Below, in pieces: positions 15,566 through 24,168 of a stretch of 34,973 nucleotides of DNA. Made by a program: the position numbers and the translations under genes. Positions within the stretch are counted from its first letter, which is position 1. Every line of letters starts with the position of its first letter. The DNA is from Lachnospiraceae bacterium. GTDB lineage: Bacteria; Bacillota; Clostridia; Lachnospirales; Lachnospiraceae. The DNA lies in the NCBI GenBank assembly GCA_017936885.1, contig JAGBEO010000019.1:1-34973 (forward strand), written 5' to 3'. Under the pieces are notes generated by a model. It did not search any database. It was not told where the DNA came from and was given only the letters and a program-made list of their open reading frames with translations.

Positions 15566-16852
15566 ATGAAAAAGAAATTGATATCAGTATGGATGTCAGC
15601 GGCTATGGTGTGCGGCTTTTTAACAGGATGCGGACAAAATACAGATACGCAGCAGACCGCAGGGGAGAACACAGAAGCTTCGGTGGAAGCCTCAGCAGGA
15701 CAGGAAGGATTGGAGTCTGGTGATATCACATTATCCATTTGGGCCGGTGAGGAGGACAAGGATTTGATCGCCGCTATTGCGGATCAATTTGTGGCAGAAC
15801 ATGCTGATGAGGCAAATATTACGATAGAATGGTCTCCTATGGTGGAGGGAGAATGCCGTTCCAATCTATTGGGTGATATCTTGAACGCACCGGATGTGTA
15901 TACAACTACGGACGGAGATCTGCGGTCTATCGTTGCCGGCGGCGGTGCTTCTCCTGTGATCAATCCCGATGAGATTAAGGCAGAAAATCTGGAGGCGGCG
16001 GTAGCGGCGCTGACGATCAATGATACAATATACGGGTATCCGATTACTGCGGATAACGGATATTTTCTATATTATAATACGGCATATCTGACGGCGGAAG
16101 ATGTGCAGAGTCTGGACAGAATTCTGGAGGTGGCCGCAGAGAACGGCAAAACCTTCGATATGAACTGGGAATCCGGATGGTATCTGTATTCTTTCTTCGG
16201 ACAAACCGGTTTGAAAGTCGGGTTAAATGATGATGGCGTGACGAATTTCTGTGACTGGAATTCTACAGAGAATGCCATTAAGGGAGTAGATGTGGCAGAA
16301 TCGCTTCTTGCCATTGGTGCCAATCCCGGGTTTAAGAATACAGAGGACTGGCTGACAGATGCTCAGGAGGATACGTGTATCGCTCTTGTCAGCGGCGTGT
16401 GGGATGCATCTGCCATCAAGGCGATATGGGGCGATAACTATGCGGCGGCGAAGCTGCCTACTTATACCTGTGCCGGACAGCAGGTGCAGATGGCCTGTTA
16501 TTTCGGATATAAAATGATTGGTGTCAACCCCTATTCAGAACATGAGACATGGGCGCATGAACTTGCAAAATACATATCCAATGAAGAAAATCAGAAATTG
16601 CGGTTTGAAATGAGGGGACAGGGACCTTCCAATATCAATGCGGGACAGTCTGAGGCGGTAAAGCAGGACATGGTTATACAGGCGGTGCTTGCCCAGTCTG
16701 CTTATTCGGAACCGCAGAGGCTGGGCGGCAACTTCTGGACACCGTCCATGAATCTGGGCATAGCCTGTGATACAGGTGAGATCGGAGATGTTACGCTGCA
16801 GGAATTGCTGGACAATACGGTGGCTGAAATTACGGCGTCTTCTGTCCAATAA
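15566..16852 (+). CDS. Sugar-type ABC solute-binding lipoprotein
   Basis: A 428-aa extracellular solute-binding protein, family 1 (maltose/maltodextrin-like fold). The signal peptide MKKKLISVWMSAAMVCGFLT ends in the lipobox LTGC (Cys21 or nearby), followed by a Thr/Glu/Ala-rich linker and the binding domain (from about residue 50, ITLSIWAGEEDKD). The start is set at ATG 15566 because the signal peptide begins there and GGGAG lies just upstream. No permease or ATPase gene is adjacent. The next gene is a chemoreceptor, so it may deliver ligand to it as well as to a transporter encoded elsewhere. The substrate is not identifiable. Confidence 0.87.
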   Translation: MKKKLISVWMSAAMVCGFLTGCGQNTDTQQTAGENTEASVEASAGQEGLESGDITLSIWAGEEDKDLIAAIADQFVAEHADEANITIEWSPMVEGECRSNLLGDILNAPDVYTTTDGDLRSIVAGGGASPVINPDEIKAENLEAAVAALTINDTIYGYPITADNGYFLYYNTAYLTAEDVQSLDRILEVAAENGKTFDMNWESGWYLYSFFGQTGLKVGLNDDGVTNFCDWNSTENAIKGVDVAESLLAIGANPGFKNTEDWLTDAQEDTCIALVSGVWDASAIKAIWGDNYAAAKLPTYTCAGQQVQMACYFGYKMIGVNPYSEHETWAHELAKYISNEENQKLRFEMRGQGPSNINAGQSEAVKQDMVIQAVLAQSAYSEPQRLGGNFWTPSMNLGIACDTGEIGDVTLQELLDNTVAEITASSVQ

Positions 16853-16954
16853 GAGGGAATGAAGTGACCCGTACGAGGGGATTACGGATTAGCTGTGGTG
16901 CCCGGATGATATGCGGGAATTGTGAGGGAAAATCATTTTAAGGAGATTATTAAT

Positions 16955-18685
16955 ATGAGCAAAAAGAAATCCAGTATCAGATGGTGGCTTTTTATTCCGG
17001 TGGCGGCAATGGGGATTATGATTTTATTGTCTAATGTGATGGCAATCACAAGCCTTAGAAATGTTAATAAAGAGGCGAGGGAGATCTCAGATGTATATAT
17101 GGAAGGGATCAGTCAGCTTGGAGATATCCGCAGCAGTGTAAAAGATTTGCATACTACCGCATTATCCCATATTGTGGCAACGGATTCCAACACAATGATT
17201 GCTCTGGTAGATACCGTACGCGAAATGGAGGATAGTCTGGTGCAGGAATTGGAAGCATATAGGCCTTATCTGCAGGCAGGCGATGAAACAGTCTATGATG
17301 AAATTTTGGCGCAGTATGAGATTTCCAGGGATGCGATTGCTTCCATGATGGCACTGAGTGCAGACACACAGAATGCGGCGGCTTTTGAGATTGCCAATAC
17401 CACATTAAAAGACAGCACCGATGCTATGAATGATGGAATCGATACGCTGGTGGAACATGCGCAACTGTCTTCTGAGGCGGCAAAAGATAGTTTATCCGGT
17501 GTTTATCAGAGGGCTTTTTCCATGAATGTTGTGATAGGTGTGACAGGCATGGCAATGCTGGTGTTGGCACTGATCGTGATTCAGTGGAGAGTCTTGTCTC
17601 CGATTGCCAGAACCGAGAAATCGTTAGTGGGTATTATGGATGATATTGATAACCGCCAGGGCGATTTGACGAAGCGGGTGAAGTTGTACAGCCGTGATGA
17701 GATTGGATCTTTAGGAGGCGGTATCAATGCCTTTATTGAGAAATTACAGAATATTTTAAGAACAGTGACGGACAGTTCCGTACAGATGAACGGAATCGCC
17801 GGAGAGGTAGCTCTTAGTCTGGAAAAATCCAACAGCAGTGTGACAGAACTTTCCGCAGTGACGGAGGAATTATCGGCTACGATGTCTGAGGTGGGCAGAA
17901 ATGCGAGTATTATTAATGAGAGCGCCGCGTCTGTCAGCAGTGAGGTAGGTGCGATTGCCGAGAAGACGAATGAGATCAGTGATTATTCCAAGGAGATGAA
18001 GAAGCATGCGGATCAGATCGAGACGTCTGCCCGTGATACCATGGAGAGCACCGGCAACAAAGTAAAAGAGATTGTGGATATATTAAACAAGGCGATTGCG
18101 GAGAGTGAGAGCGTTAATCAGGTTAATACGCTGACTCAGGATATCTTGAGTATTGCCAGACAGACCAATCTGCTTGCGCTGAATGCTTCTATCGAGGCGG
18201 CAAGAGCAGGAGAAGCAGGCAAGGGCTTTGCCGTGGTGGCCACTGAGATCAGTCATCTGGCAGAGGGCAGCCAGAATACGGCGGGGCGCATTCAGCAGAT
18301 CAATAATATCGTGGTAGCAGCGGTACATAATCTGGCAGACAATGCAAACGGTCTGATCGCTTATATGAATGATGCAATTCTTCCGGAGTTCGAAGGGTTC
18401 GTGGCAGCTGGCAGTGAATACAAGAAGAATGCTTCTTATATCGAGAGTGTGATGGGAGAGTTTGTCAGTAAGACGGATAAACTGAATGAATCCATAACCG
18501 AGATCGCAGATTCTATCGAGTCCATCAGCCGTGCGATCGGAGAAGGTGTGAATGGTGTTGCCAGCACGGCGGACAGTATGCAGACTCTGGCATTGGAAGT
18601 AAATGAAGTATCCAGAAAGATAGATGAGAATCAGGCGATTGCCGGTTCTTTGAAGAAAGAGACGGAGATTTTCGTGAACCTGTAG
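16955..18685 (+). CDS. Methyl-accepting chemotaxis protein
   Basis: A transmembrane chemoreceptor of 576 aa. TM1 is near 10-31, an extracellular helical (four-helix-bundle-like) sensor covers about 32-188, TM2 is near 190-212, HAMP near 213-270, then the long cytoplasmic coiled coil. The conserved signalling tip reads [19 protein letters not shown] and [16 protein letters not shown] around residue 403-435. It should signal through CheW/CheA. The ATG at 16955 is chosen for its AAGGAG at 16940-16944; a GTG upstream at 16922 is less likely. It follows the orphan binding protein and ends before a strong terminator. No other chemotaxis genes are in the window. Confidence 0.92.
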   Translation: MSKKKSSIRWWLFIPVAAMGIMILLSNVMAITSLRNVNKEAREISDVYMEGISQLGDIRSSVKDLHTTALSHIVATDSNTMIALVDTVREMEDSLVQELEAYRPYLQAGDETVYDEILAQYEISRDAIASMMALSADTQNAAAFEIANTTLKDSTDAMNDGIDTLVEHAQLSSEAAKDSLSGVYQRAFSMNVVIGVTGMAMLVLALIVIQWRVLSPIARTEKSLVGIMDDIDNRQGDLTKRVKLYSRDEIGSLGGGINAFIEKLQNILRTVTDSSVQMNGIAGEVALSLEKSNSSVTELSAVTEELSATMSEVGRNASIINESAASVSSEVGAIAEKTNEISDYSKEMKKHADQIETSARDTMESTGNKVKEIVDILNKAIAESESVNQVNTLTQDILSIARQTNLLALNASIEAARAGEAGKGFAVVATEISHLAEGSQNTAGRIQQINNIVVAAVHNLADNANGLIAYMNDAILPEFEGFVAAGSEYKKNASYIESVMGEFVSKTDKLNESITEIADSIESISRAIGEGVNGVASTADSMQTLALEVNEVSRKIDENQAIAGSLKKETEIFVNL

Positions 18686-18752
18686 GAAATGAATCTGCAA
18701 TCATGTAATGAAAGTGATATGCAATGATATACAGAATTATGTTTGTTGTGTG

Positions 18753-18784
18753 AAACGACAGAAGTGTTGTGCTTCTGTCGTTTT
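18753..18784 (+). terminator. Intrinsic terminator after the chemoreceptor
   Basis: A perfect 12-bp stem AAACGACAGAAG / CTTCTGTCGTTT with loop TGTTGTG and a short T tail ending the binding-protein/chemoreceptor region. Confidence 0.85.
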
Positions 18785-18806
18785 GCTTATGTGGTAAGAA
18801 AGGGGG

Positions 18807-18837
18807 CGAGCAGTAGCGAGAAGAAAGTTAGGCAGCC
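18807..18837 (+). repeat. Degenerate 31-nt intergenic repeat, copy 2
   Basis: CGAGCAGT, then GAGAAGAAAGT, then GGCAGCC. It matches copy 1 at 13604-13634 in order and spacing, again shortly after a terminator. Confidence 0.45.
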
Positions 18838-18870
18838 AAGGTAAAAAGGGATGATTTCAGACGATAGAAA

Positions 18871-18879
18871 TGATATACT
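18871..18879 (+). promoter_or_regulatory. Extended -10 promoter before cbiD
   Basis: TGATATACT is an extended -10 (TG-N-TATACT) about 98 nt before the cbiD ATG. There is no good -35. This is the best candidate start of the cobalamin transcript. The leader has no recognisable B12 box. Confidence 0.5.
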
Positions 18880-18976
18880 TAGAACGATATGAAAATGATG
18901 CATATATATAAGTTTATATGCCGGGAGAAAGACTTTGATCATAGTAAACCGCTCTGATTGGAGGAACGTGACAGAA

Positions 18977-20101
18977 ATGGATCATTTTATCTATAAAGAC
19001 CAGAAGAAGTTAAGATTAGGTTATACCACGGGCACTTGTGCAACGGCAGCAACCAAAGCGGCTGCACAGATGCTGCTTGGCGGTAAGCGGGTGGAACGGG
19101 TAGAACTGATAACACCCAAAGGAATACCGTTACAATTAAAGGTAGAGCAGATTACTGTGGAAGAAAATAAGGTATCCTGTGGGATACGAAAGGATGCCGG
19201 GGATGACTACGATGTGACAAACGGTGCCTATGTATATGCCAGTGTGGAGAAGATTAAAGAGGGGTATGAGATAGACGGCGGCGAAGGCATTGGAAGAGTG
19301 ACGAAGCCGGGATTAGACCAGTCCGTAGGAAATGCTGCAATCAATACGGTACCGCGACAGATGATGGCGGCAGTGATGGCGGAAGCAGCGGATGATTACG
19401 GCTATGAAGGCGGGCTGCGCACGGTGATCTCCGTGCCGGAGGGTGTGGATATCGCTAAGAAGACATTGAATGAGAAAATGGGAATTATGGGCGGCATCTC
19501 TATTTTAGGCACATCCGGTATTGTGGAGCCTATGAGCGAAGCCGCATTGACGGATACGATCCGGGCAGAGTTGAGTATGTATTGCGCCCAAGGGCAGAAG
19601 GATATTATTATTACGCCGGGTAATTACGGAGAAACCTTTCTGACTGATCAGTTAGGGCTGGATCTGGATCATACGGTAAAGTGCAGTAATTTTATCGGAG
19701 AGACGATCGATATGGCTTATGAATTTAAGCTGTCCAGCCTGCTTTTGATCGGACATTTGGGAAAGCTGGTAAAGTTAGGCAGCGGTATTATGAATACTCA
19801 TTCCAAGTATGCTGACGGCAGAATGGAAACGTTATCAAGCTGTGTTCTGCTTGCCGGAGGAAGCGGAGAGCTTGCCCGCAGGATCTTGGACTGTAATACG
19901 ACTGATGAAGCAGTGGAAGTGCTGTGGATGGCGGCTTTTTTGCAGCCGGTCATGGAGCAGTTGATGAAGAAAATTGAGAGTGCGCTGCGGCAGCGGGCAT
20001 ATGAAGGCTTGGAGATTGAGGCGGTGGTCTTTTCTAACCGGTTCGGTGTGCTGGGCAAAACCAAAGGTGCGGATCAGTTGATGATGCTGCACCGTAAATA
20101 G
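18977..20101 (+). CDS. cbiD: Cobalt-precorrin-5B C1-methyltransferase CbiD
   Basis: CbiD methylates C1 of the corrin ring in the anaerobic cobalamin pathway, using S-adenosylmethionine. The 374-aa product has the N-terminal signature LRLGYTTGTCATAATKAA and the family segments DYDVTNGAYVYA and GNYGE. The ATG at 18977 is chosen from the family N-terminus; GGAGG lies 12 nt upstream, and in-frame GTG 18968 and TTG 18935 are alternatives. It is the first gene of a run of cobalamin genes with the same orientation. The stop is followed by GGGAATGAAG, also seen at the start of the hairpin element at 23990. Confidence 0.95.
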   Translation: MDHFIYKDQKKLRLGYTTGTCATAATKAAAQMLLGGKRVERVELITPKGIPLQLKVEQITVEENKVSCGIRKDAGDDYDVTNGAYVYASVEKIKEGYEIDGGEGIGRVTKPGLDQSVGNAAINTVPRQMMAAVMAEAADDYGYEGGLRTVISVPEGVDIAKKTLNEKMGIMGGISILGTSGIVEPMSEAALTDTIRAELSMYCAQGQKDIIITPGNYGETFLTDQLGLDLDHTVKCSNFIGETIDMAYEFKLSSLLLIGHLGKLVKLGSGIMNTHSKYADGRMETLSSCVLLAGGSGELARRILDCNTTDEAVEVLWMAAFLQPVMEQLMKKIESALRQRAYEGLEIEAVVFSNRFGVLGKTKGADQLMMLHRK

Positions 20102-20173
20102 GGAATGAAGCGTGTGGGGCTGCAGTAGGTGTAGCAGGTGGAAATGTCGGGAAAGAAAGGCTTGGTTGTTGAG

Positions 20174-20944
20174 ATGGTAGATTTTGTGGGAGCGGGGCCC
20201 GGAGCGGAGGATCTGATTACGGTGCGCGGCATGAGGCTTTTGCAGGAGGCGGATTGTATTATTTATGCGGGTTCGCTGGTAAATCCTGAATTGTTGTCTT
20301 ATGCGAAAGAGGATTGCGTGGTTTATAACAGTGCCGTCATGCATTTGGGTGAAGTGTTGGAAGTTATGGAGCATATGGAAGCCGAGGGAAAGCATACGGT
20401 CAGGCTGCATACCGGAGATCCGTCTCTCTATGGTGCTATCCGGGAGCAGATTGATGCTTTGAAAAAGAAGGGAATTTCGTGCAGAATCTGTCCCGGAGTG
20501 AGCAGCTTCTGCGGAGCGGCGGCAGCTCTGGAAGCGGAATATACACTGCCATCGGTGAGCCAAAGTGTGATTATTACACGCATGGAGGGCAGAACACCGG
20601 TGCCGGAGCGGGAGAAATTACACTCCCTGGCGCAGCATGGTTCTACCATGGTACTTTTCTTAAGCAGCGGCATGACAGAGCGGGTACAGGCAGAATTATT
20701 GCGGGGGGCCTACACGGAGAAGACGCCTTGTGCCATTGTGTATAAGGCAACGTGGCAGGATGAAAAGGTGATCCGTGGCGTGGTTGGACAATTATGTAAA
20801 CTTGCAAAAGAGAATCATATCACGAAGACGGCATTGATCGTTGTGGGAGATGTGTTGGGGGATGATTACGAGTTGTCCAAGCTGTATGACAAACATTTTA
20901 CCACAGAGTTCAGGCAGGGAACCGATTCAGATCAGAGCAAATGA
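20174..20944 (+). CDS. cbiF: Cobalt-precorrin-4 C11-methyltransferase CbiF
   Basis: A SAM-dependent uroporphyrin-III-type methyltransferase (256 aa from this start). It begins with the family signature MVDFVGAGPGAEDLITVRG, then has YAGSLVNPELL, HTGDPSLYGA and CPGVSSF, and the segment TRMEGRTPVPE typical of CbiF/CobM. The start at ATG 20174 matches the family N-terminus; in-frame GTG 20138 and ATG 20144 would add 10-12 residues, and no start has a strong Shine-Dalgarno site. The stop codon overlaps the next ATG (ATGA). One copy of the 12-mer ATTATGTAAACT lies in the gene (QLCKLAK). Confidence 0.95.
   Translation: MVDFVGAGPGAEDLITVRGMRLLQEADCIIYAGSLVNPELLSYAKEDCVVYNSAVMHLGEVLEVMEHMEAEGKHTVRLHTGDPSLYGAIREQIDALKKKGISCRICPGVSSFCGAAAALEAEYTLPSVSQSVIITRMEGRTPVPEREKLHSLAQHGSTMVLFLSSGMTERVQAELLRGAYTEKTPCAIVYKATWQDEKVIRGVVGQLCKLAKENHITKTALIVVGDVLGDDYELSKLYDKHFTTEFRQGTDSDQSK
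20791..20802 (+). repeat. ATTATGTAAACT word in cbiF
   Basis: Exact 12-mer, in frame as TTA TGT AAA CT (Leu-Cys-Lys-Leu). One of five exact copies in the cobalamin genes. Confidence 0.7.
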
Positions 20945-21666
20945 GCGGCTGTGATATGGCAGGGGATAAAAGCAGGACGGCAGGCGGTTGGAGCCGGACG
21001 GATCCGGATAGAAGACAGGCATGTTTGAGCAGAACTGACAGTGACGAAAAGGAAAAAGCGGCAGGAGCAAAGACAGTGGGAATGACAAAAGAAGATATTA
21101 CAATTCGGGCTGCATCGGTAAAGGATGCGGAAGCACTTTTGGCAATTTATGCACCTTATATAGAACAGACGGCAGTGACCTATGAATATGAAGTACCAAC
21201 AGCAGAAGAATTTGCGGCAAGAATCAGGCATACGCTGGAGAAGTATCCTTATCTGGCGGCAGAAGCCGGAGGAGAAATCGTAGGGTATGCTTATGCGGGG
21301 CCTTTGCATGAAAGGGCGGCCTACGATTGGTCCGTGGAACTGTCTGTTTATGTGAAGATGAATCGGAAAGGCCGGGGGATCGGCAGAAGGCTGTATGAGC
21401 AGTTGGAAGAGTCCTTAAGAGAGCAGGGGATTGTCCACGCGGCGGCCTGCATCGCTTACCCAGAACAGGAGGATGAATATTTAACTTATGACAGTGTGCG
21501 TTTCCATGAGAGACTGGGGTTTACCATGGTGGGGCAGTTTCATGTATGTGCTTATAAGTTTAATCGTTGGTATGGTATGGTCTGGATGGAAAAACAGATC
21601 GGAGAGCGCCATGAGAAACAGCCGTCGGTGAAGCCTTTTTCGGAAATCTGTAAGAAGGAAGAGTAA
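20941..21666 (+). CDS. GNAT-family N-acetyltransferase (phosphinothricin acetyltransferase-like)
   Basis: A 241-aa frame. The GNAT domain starts near residue 53 (ITIRAASVKDAEALLAIY) and contains TAVTYEYEVPTAEEF, the acetyl-CoA loop RKGRGIGRRLYEQL and FHERLGFTMVG. The pattern is close to Pat/MnaT-type enzymes that acetylate phosphinothricin-like or methionine-derivative amines. The first 47 residues are a hydrophilic, low-complexity extension; a start at ATG 21082 would remove it. The ATG at 20941 overlaps the cbiF stop, suggesting coupling. Its role in a cobalamin cluster is unclear. Confidence 0.8.
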   Translation: MSGCDMAGDKSRTAGGWSRTDPDRRQACLSRTDSDEKEKAAGAKTVGMTKEDITIRAASVKDAEALLAIYAPYIEQTAVTYEYEVPTAEEFAARIRHTLEKYPYLAAEAGGEIVGYAYAGPLHERAAYDWSVELSVYVKMNRKGRGIGRRLYEQLEESLREQGIVHAAACIAYPEQEDEYLTYDSVRFHERLGFTMVGQFHVCAYKFNRWYGMVWMEKQIGERHEKQPSVKPFSEICKKEE

Positions 21667-21771
21667 AACAGCAATGAAAATAGAAATGAAAGCAGAAATA
21701 AAACAGAAATAAAAACAGAAATGACAATTGGGAAAAACAAGGGAATATAAGGGGAAATAAGGAACAGAGTC

Positions 21772-22746
21772 ATGATAAAAATTGATTTGATCACCGGATT
21801 TCTGGGCTCCGGTAAGACAACTTTCTTAAAGAAATATGCGAAGTATCTGTTGGAACAGGGACAAAGAATCTGTATTCTTGAGAATGATTTCGGCGCAGTC
21901 AATGTAGACATGCTGCTGTTGCAGGATATTATGGGTGAAAATTGTGAACTGGAAATGGTAGCCGGAGGGTGTGATGCGGACTGCCATAAGAGACGTTTTA
22001 AGACGAAACTGATTTCTATGGGGATGCGGGGATTTGACCGGGTTCTCATAGAACCGTCAGGGATTTTTGATGTGGACGAATTCTTTGACTCTTTACATGA
22101 GGAACCTCTGGACCGCTGGTATGAAATCGGTAACGTGATTGCAATCGTGGATGCCCGGCTGGAACCGGAGCTGTCAGAGGAATCGGAGTATCTTCTGGCA
22201 TCGCAGGTGGCCGGTGCAGGGCAGATTGTACTGAGCAAGTCTCAGGAAGCCAGTCAGGAAGATGTGGCCGGGACTGCGGCGCGCTTAAACAGAGTGATGG
22301 AAGCTTTTCAGTGCCCGCGCAGATTTACGATAGAGCAGGATATGATCGTTAAAGACTGGGCGGAACTGACGGAAGAAGATTATAAGAGGCTTTCAGGCTG
22401 CGGATATGTGTCAGAAAATTATCGGAAGCTTTGGTTTGACCAGAGAGAAGCCTTTCATTCCGTTTATTATATGCATGTGCGTATGACGAGAGAAAAACTG
22501 CGGGAGACGGCAGAAATGCTGCTGCAGGATAAGGCCTGCGGAACTATTTTCCGAATCAAAGGATTTATGATGGAAGCGGAGAATCGGTGGATAGAGCTAA
22601 ATGCCGTTCGGGGAGACATTTCGCTGCAGCCGATTGAGAAAGGTCAGGAAGTATTGATTGTGATTGGGGAAGGATTAGCCAAGAACGCTATCGATCCCTA
22701 TTTTGTACCTTATATTGTGGAAGAAGGAACAGTATGCGCAGAGTAA
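21772..22746 (+). CDS. CobW/COG0523-family GTPase, metal chaperone-like
   Basis: A 324-aa G3E-family GTPase. Walker A is GFLGSGKTT at 9-17, Walker B region ENDFGAVNVD, and the switch region RVLIEPSGIFD near 90-100. The metal-binding site, normally CxCC, is GGCDADCHKR with Cys67 and Cys71 (C-x3-C). The canonical NKxD guanine motif seems replaced by LSKSQEA. A short CobW C-terminal domain follows. Family members insert or deliver metals, cobalt in the CobW case. Placement directly before cbiG, overlapping it by 13 nt, suggests a role in cobalt handling. The preceding gap (21667-21771) is A-rich with repeated ACAGAAATA words. Confidence 0.83.
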   Translation: MIKIDLITGFLGSGKTTFLKKYAKYLLEQGQRICILENDFGAVNVDMLLLQDIMGENCELEMVAGGCDADCHKRRFKTKLISMGMRGFDRVLIEPSGIFDVDEFFDSLHEEPLDRWYEIGNVIAIVDARLEPELSEESEYLLASQVAGAGQIVLSKSQEASQEDVAGTAARLNRVMEAFQCPRRFTIEQDMIVKDWAELTEEDYKRLSGCGYVSENYRKLWFDQREAFHSVYYMHVRMTREKLRETAEMLLQDKACGTIFRIKGFMMEAENRWIELNAVRGDISLQPIEKGQEVLIVIGEGLAKNAIDPYFVPYIVEEGTVCAE

Positions 22747-23987
22747 TCATTCTTTCCTACACGGAGGCAGGAAAACAATTAAATAAAAAGGTAACAGATT
22801 ATTTCGTGAAAAAAGGCGACGTTTTAGTCTCATGCTGTTATGGTCGTGCGCGTGGTTTTCTGTCAGTTGATTCTGATGCGGATGGGGCGATTGATGGGAT
22901 GGATTTTATGTCAACCGATGAGTTGCTGCAGCAGGAATGGTGCAGAACGGATGCTTTTGTGTTTATCGGAGCAATGGGGATTGCCGTGCGCCATGTGGCA
23001 CCTTTTCTGGAAAGTAAGGTGCATGATCCTGCGGTACTGGTTCTGGATGAAAAGGGACAATTCGTGATACCTGTGGTGTCCGGACATATCGGCGGGGGTG
23101 TTACGCTGGCGCGGGAACTGGCAGCAGTAACCGGAGGACAAGCGGTGATTACCACAGCGACGGATGTGGAAGAACGGTTCGCGGTGGATGTGTTTGCCGG
23201 GCGAAATCATTTTTGGATCGAGAATCCGAGTAGCATTAAAAACGTATCTGCGGCGCTTTTGCAAGGCAGGACGGTGGATGTGTGGACAAGCCTTCCTATC
23301 GGGGGTGAAGTACCGGAGGGGCTGCGGGTATTGCACTTGGAAGGAATAAGTTTGAAGGATTTACTGGGATGGGAAGAAATATCGGCGGAAGCGCCGGAAC
23401 AGGGAAGGATATTGAAAGAGCTGCCGATGCAGGAAGCCGGGACACGGAAGACCGCAGCACATGCGGCTATCACCATAGGAGTGCCGCTGTGGGAGCGGGA
23501 ACGCATTTACGAATATTATGGTTCTTCACAGGTATGTGTCCTCAAGCCGCGGCAATATATTCTCGGTATAGGCTGTAAAAAGGGCAAAACTGCAGAAGAA
23601 TTGGAAGTTTTTTTGCGGCAGATTTGTGACAGAGTAAAAATAGATATTCATGAGATCGGAGCCATTGCCTCTATCGATGTGAAAAAAGAGGAACCCGGTA
23701 TCTGGGAATTATCCCGCAGGCTTAGGGCAGAATTTGAAGTATTTTCTGCTGAGGAACTGGCGCAGGTGGAAGAAGCAGTAACGACATCTGATTTTGTGAA
23801 AGAAACCGTAGGCGTGGATAATGTCTGTGAGCGGAGCGCTTACTGTCTTGCCAAACGATGGATGTGTGAAGATGGATTGACGGAATGCGGGCGGCAGGAG
23901 GAAAAATATAGTCTGATATTGGGAAAACAGGCTCAGGATGGCATGACCATGGCGATTGTGAAAGTTATTCCGCGGGTTGGATGGTAA
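22734..23987 (+). CDS. cbiG: Cobalt-precorrin-5A hydrolase CbiG
   Basis: CbiG opens the lactone of cobalt-precorrin-5A and releases acetaldehyde, the ring-contraction step before CbiD. The 417-aa protein has the N-terminal domain with FIGAMGIAVRHVAPFLESK and VVSGHIGGG, a variable middle domain, and a C-terminal domain starting ILGIGCKKGKTAEE with IHEIGAIASIDVKKEE. All three are typical. A hydrophilic linker lies near 215-245. The start overlaps the cobW-like gene. Three nucleotides after the stop begins the two-hairpin element at 23990. Confidence 0.95.
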   Translation: MRRVIILSYTEAGKQLNKKVTDYFVKKGDVLVSCCYGRARGFLSVDSDADGAIDGMDFMSTDELLQQEWCRTDAFVFIGAMGIAVRHVAPFLESKVHDPAVLVLDEKGQFVIPVVSGHIGGGVTLARELAAVTGGQAVITTATDVEERFAVDVFAGRNHFWIENPSSIKNVSAALLQGRTVDVWTSLPIGGEVPEGLRVLHLEGISLKDLLGWEEISAEAPEQGRILKELPMQEAGTRKTAAHAAITIGVPLWERERIYEYYGSSQVCVLKPRQYILGIGCKKGKTAEELEVFLRQICDRVKIDIHEIGAIASIDVKKEEPGIWELSRRLRAEFEVFSAEELAQVEEAVTTSDFVKETVGVDNVCERSAYCLAKRWMCEDGLTECGRQEEKYSLILGKQAQDGMTMAIVKVIPRVGW

Positions 23988-23989
23988 AA

Positions 23990-24076
23990 GGGAATGAAGT
24001 TATACTAAGGCTGCAAAATACGCAGCCTAAGTATAACTAAATCATTCCCGGAAGAACGCAGAAGCGGCGTTCTTCC
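23990..24076 (+). repeat. Two-hairpin structured element, copy A
   Basis: Hairpin 1 (23990-24049) has an outer stem GGGAATGA/TCATTCCC and an inner 17-position stem with one A-A mismatch, a 7-nt loop AAAATAC and a 3-nt 3' bulge. Hairpin 2 (24050-24076) is a perfect 10-bp stem GGAAGAACGC/GCGTTCTTCC with loop AGAAGCG. There is no T-run. It has the same architecture as 25930-26018, with compensatory changes. It lies between cbiG and cbiH. The remaining 90 nt before cbiH show only an AAAAGGAG site. Confidence 0.85.
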
Positions 24077-24168
24077 AATGGGTGTGTTAGAAACAGTATA
24101 ATGATGGAAATAAGAGAATGGAGATACTCTGGGGTTGCAAATAGGCAGCTTAAAAAGGAGATTGAGTT

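Noticed and set aside
16855-20110. GGGAATGAAG after the stops at 16852 and 20101 as further copies of the hairpin element
   Set aside because: They share the first 10 nt with copy A, but no matching 3' arm (TCATTCCC) or second hairpin follows, so at most they are decayed fragments.
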